Below, one piece after another: positions 62,720 through 64,000 of a stretch of 64,000 nucleotides of DNA. The notes under the pieces are model-generated. The model had not been told where the DNA came from, ran no database searches, and was given only the letters and a program-made list of their open reading frames with translations. The position numbers and the translations under genes are program-made. The first letter of the stretch is position 1; each line of letters starts with the position of its first letter. The stretch spans positions 1 to 64,000 of the forward strand of contig JBEHWX010000011.1 in assembly GCA_048498995.1 (NCBI GenBank). The letters run 5' to 3'. This DNA is from JBEHWX01 sp048498995. Lineage in GTDB: Bacteria > Bacteroidota > Ignavibacteria > OLB7.

Positions 62720-64000
62720 ATGCCGAACACCGTTCCGGACAGATCCCAATCGCCGCGTCGCATTCCGACGACTCTGGAGCGACGTGAGGAGCTTGCGCGC
62801 CTGCTTGCCGCGGCGCGCCGGGATGCGCGGACCGATCCCGACGCGGCCGTCGCCGCCGCCGACCGGGCGGTGGAGCTGGCCGGCGAGCTCGACGACCGGG
62901 AGCTTCTCGTCGCGGCGCTTCGCCAGCGAGGTCTCTGCCGGATCGCCCGCGGCGCGTATCGCGAGGCGCTCGCCGATCTTCGGCCGGCGCTCCGGATGCT
63001 CGACGAGGCAGACGAGCCGGCCGACGGCGCCGAGATAGCCCTGGCCATCGGCCACGCCCGCCTGGGGCTGCACGACCACGGCGGCGCCATCGCCGCCTAT
63101 GACGACGCGCTCCGGCGATCCGACCGGGTGGAGGACTTGGAAATGTCGGCCGTGGCGCACACCGCGCTCGGCAATGTTCACGGAAGCCTCGGTGATCATC
63201 CCTCCGCCGTCCGACATCATCGCGCCGCCCTGGCGCTGCGCGACCGCGCGGGGGAGGCCGATCCCCGGCTGCTGGCGGTGATCTGCTCGGATGTCGGCGT
63301 CGGCTACCTCAGGATGGGGAGCCACGAGCAGGCGCGCGAGTTCTTCGAGCGCGCGGCGCAACTGGCGCGCGAGGGCGCCGACCGGTATCTGGAAGCGTGC
63401 GCGCTGGCCAACCTCGGCGGCGCTTGGCTTGCCGCCGGCAACGTGGAGGCCGCGCGCGAGCTGGTGATTCGCGCGCTCCTGCTGCACGAACAGCTGCGCG
63501 AGCGCCGCGGCGTGGCCGAGACGATGATCACGCTCGCCACGATCGACGCCGCCGTCGATCCGGCCGGCGCGCTCCGGCTCTATCGCTCGGCGGCGTCGCT
63601 GGCCGAGACCTGCGGCGATGCCGCGCTCGCCTCGGCGGCGCTCTCCGGCATCGGCGCCATCCGCCTCGGCGGGGGAGAGGGATGGGAGGCGATCGCCGAC
63701 GTTGAGCGCGCGCTGACCCTGGCCGTGGAGGCCGGCGACCGCGCGGCCGAGAGCCGCGCTCATGAGCTGCTTGCCGCCGCCTACGAGGAGCTCGGAGATC
63801 ATGGCTCCGCGCTCCGGCACTTCAAGGAATTTTCGTCGCTCAAGACGTCGATCGAGGGGGGGGAGTTGCGCCGGGAGGCGTCGGAAATCGTGGCCCGCGA
63901 GATTATCGAGGGGAAGGATCGGGAGCTCGAGCGGGAGCGCCGCGCCGGCGATGAGCTGCGCCGCGAGCTGGAGCACAAGACCACGGAGCTGGCCTCGCTG
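62720..64000 (+). CDS. TPR-repeat signalling protein, C-terminus cut by window edge
   Basis: Open from ATG 62720 to the window end, 427 residues. About eight helical TPR units (e.g. AYREALADLRPALRMLDEAD, HEQAREFFERAAQLAREGAD, HGSALRHFKEFSSLKTSIEG) lead into a charged coiled coil (KDRELERERRAGDELRRELEHKTTELASL). This last phrase is the hallmark of FCB TPR regulators in which a C-terminal LuxR-type HTH or similar output follows; that domain would lie beyond the window. No signal peptide or membrane helix so far, so cytosolic. Confidence 0.82.
   Translation, partial: MPNTVPDRSQSPRRIPTTLERREELARLLAAARRDARTDPDAAVAAADRAVELAGELDDRELLVAALRQRGLCRIARGAYREALADLRPALRMLDEADEPADGAEIALAIGHARLGLHDHGGAIAAYDDALRRSDRVEDLEMSAVAHTALGNVHGSLGDHPSAVRHHRAALALRDRAGEADPRLLAVICSDVGVGYLRMGSHEQAREFFERAAQLAREGADRYLEACALANLGGAWLAAGNVEAARELVIRALLLHEQLRERRGVAETMITLATIDAAVDPAGALRLYRSAASLAETCGDAALASAALSGIGAIRLGGGEGWEAIADVERALTLAVEAGDRAAESRAHELLAAAYEELGDHGSALRHFKEFSSLKTSIEGGELRREASEIVAREIIEGKDRELERERRAGDELRRELEHKTTELASL

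Overview
The window reads as one chromosomal segment of a high-GC, aerobically respiring bacterium of the FCB group (Bacteroidota / Chlorobiota / Ignavibacteriota-Kapabacteria side). The reasons are a PorV/PorQ-family outer-membrane protein, a very large BNR-repeat exported protein ending in a T9SS/FlgD-like sorting domain, a DUF3098 membrane protein, a metal-ABC permease fused to a DtxR domain, and several promoter-like sites of the Bacteroidota type (TTG/TTTG, about 20 nt, TAnnTTTG variants), some only 4-9 nt upstream of the start codon. The exact phylum is inference. The first ~200 bases look different: a truncated MFS transporter in actinobacterial style, either a degraded import or an assembly chimera.

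Layout. 0.3-8 kb: giant BNR-repeat exported protein, PBP4-type carboxypeptidase, and an unrecognised 655-aa protein. 8.1-15.2 kb: obgE, an orphan FecCD permease, a candidate small structured RNA with a strong terminator, a ClC antiporter, DUF3098, hutI and a PfkB kinase. 15.6-24.7 kb: an aa3-type cytochrome oxidase locus that begins with two lipid-anchored cupredoxin-like proteins and continues through coxB, coxA, ctaA, ctaB, coxC, sco and ctaM. 25-36.7 kb: PorV/PorQ protein, recA, a polysaccharide operon (two lipoproteins, heparinase-type lyase, flippase), a methyltransferase next to a GATC-rich tandem array, recR, and a divergent phage-like repressor switch. 37-46.6 kb: acyl-CoA carboxylase beta subunit, lipoprotein, a DtxR regulator, a small receiver protein and a Mn/Zn ABC importer. 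The importer ATPase has a strikingly damaged Walker A motif and one permease carries a DtxR domain. 46.6-47.4 kb: five 64-bp hairpin repeats. 47.4-57.7 kb: a leftward CzcABC-type heavy-metal efflux operon with a DUF190 protein, a DUF2279 protein, a beta-barrel protein and its two-component system. 57.9-64 kb: cmk, pyrC, a repeat island, a GT4-polysaccharide deacetylase fusion and a truncated TPR regulator.

How the parts work together. The oxidase locus supplies structural subunits, heme O/A synthesis and copper insertion, with two copper-site lipoproteins as possible electron donors. The metal-efflux locus has two almost superimposable promoters (11-bp-spaced TTAAA direct repeats, then 11 nt, then TAGGTTCG) in front of its two structural blocks, which makes the local OmpR-type regulator the natural activator. 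The importer at 41-46.6 kb is probably controlled by the DtxR protein encoded just upstream. Five short tandem-repeat arrays lie in intergenic space; four share the heptamer TCGCATC.
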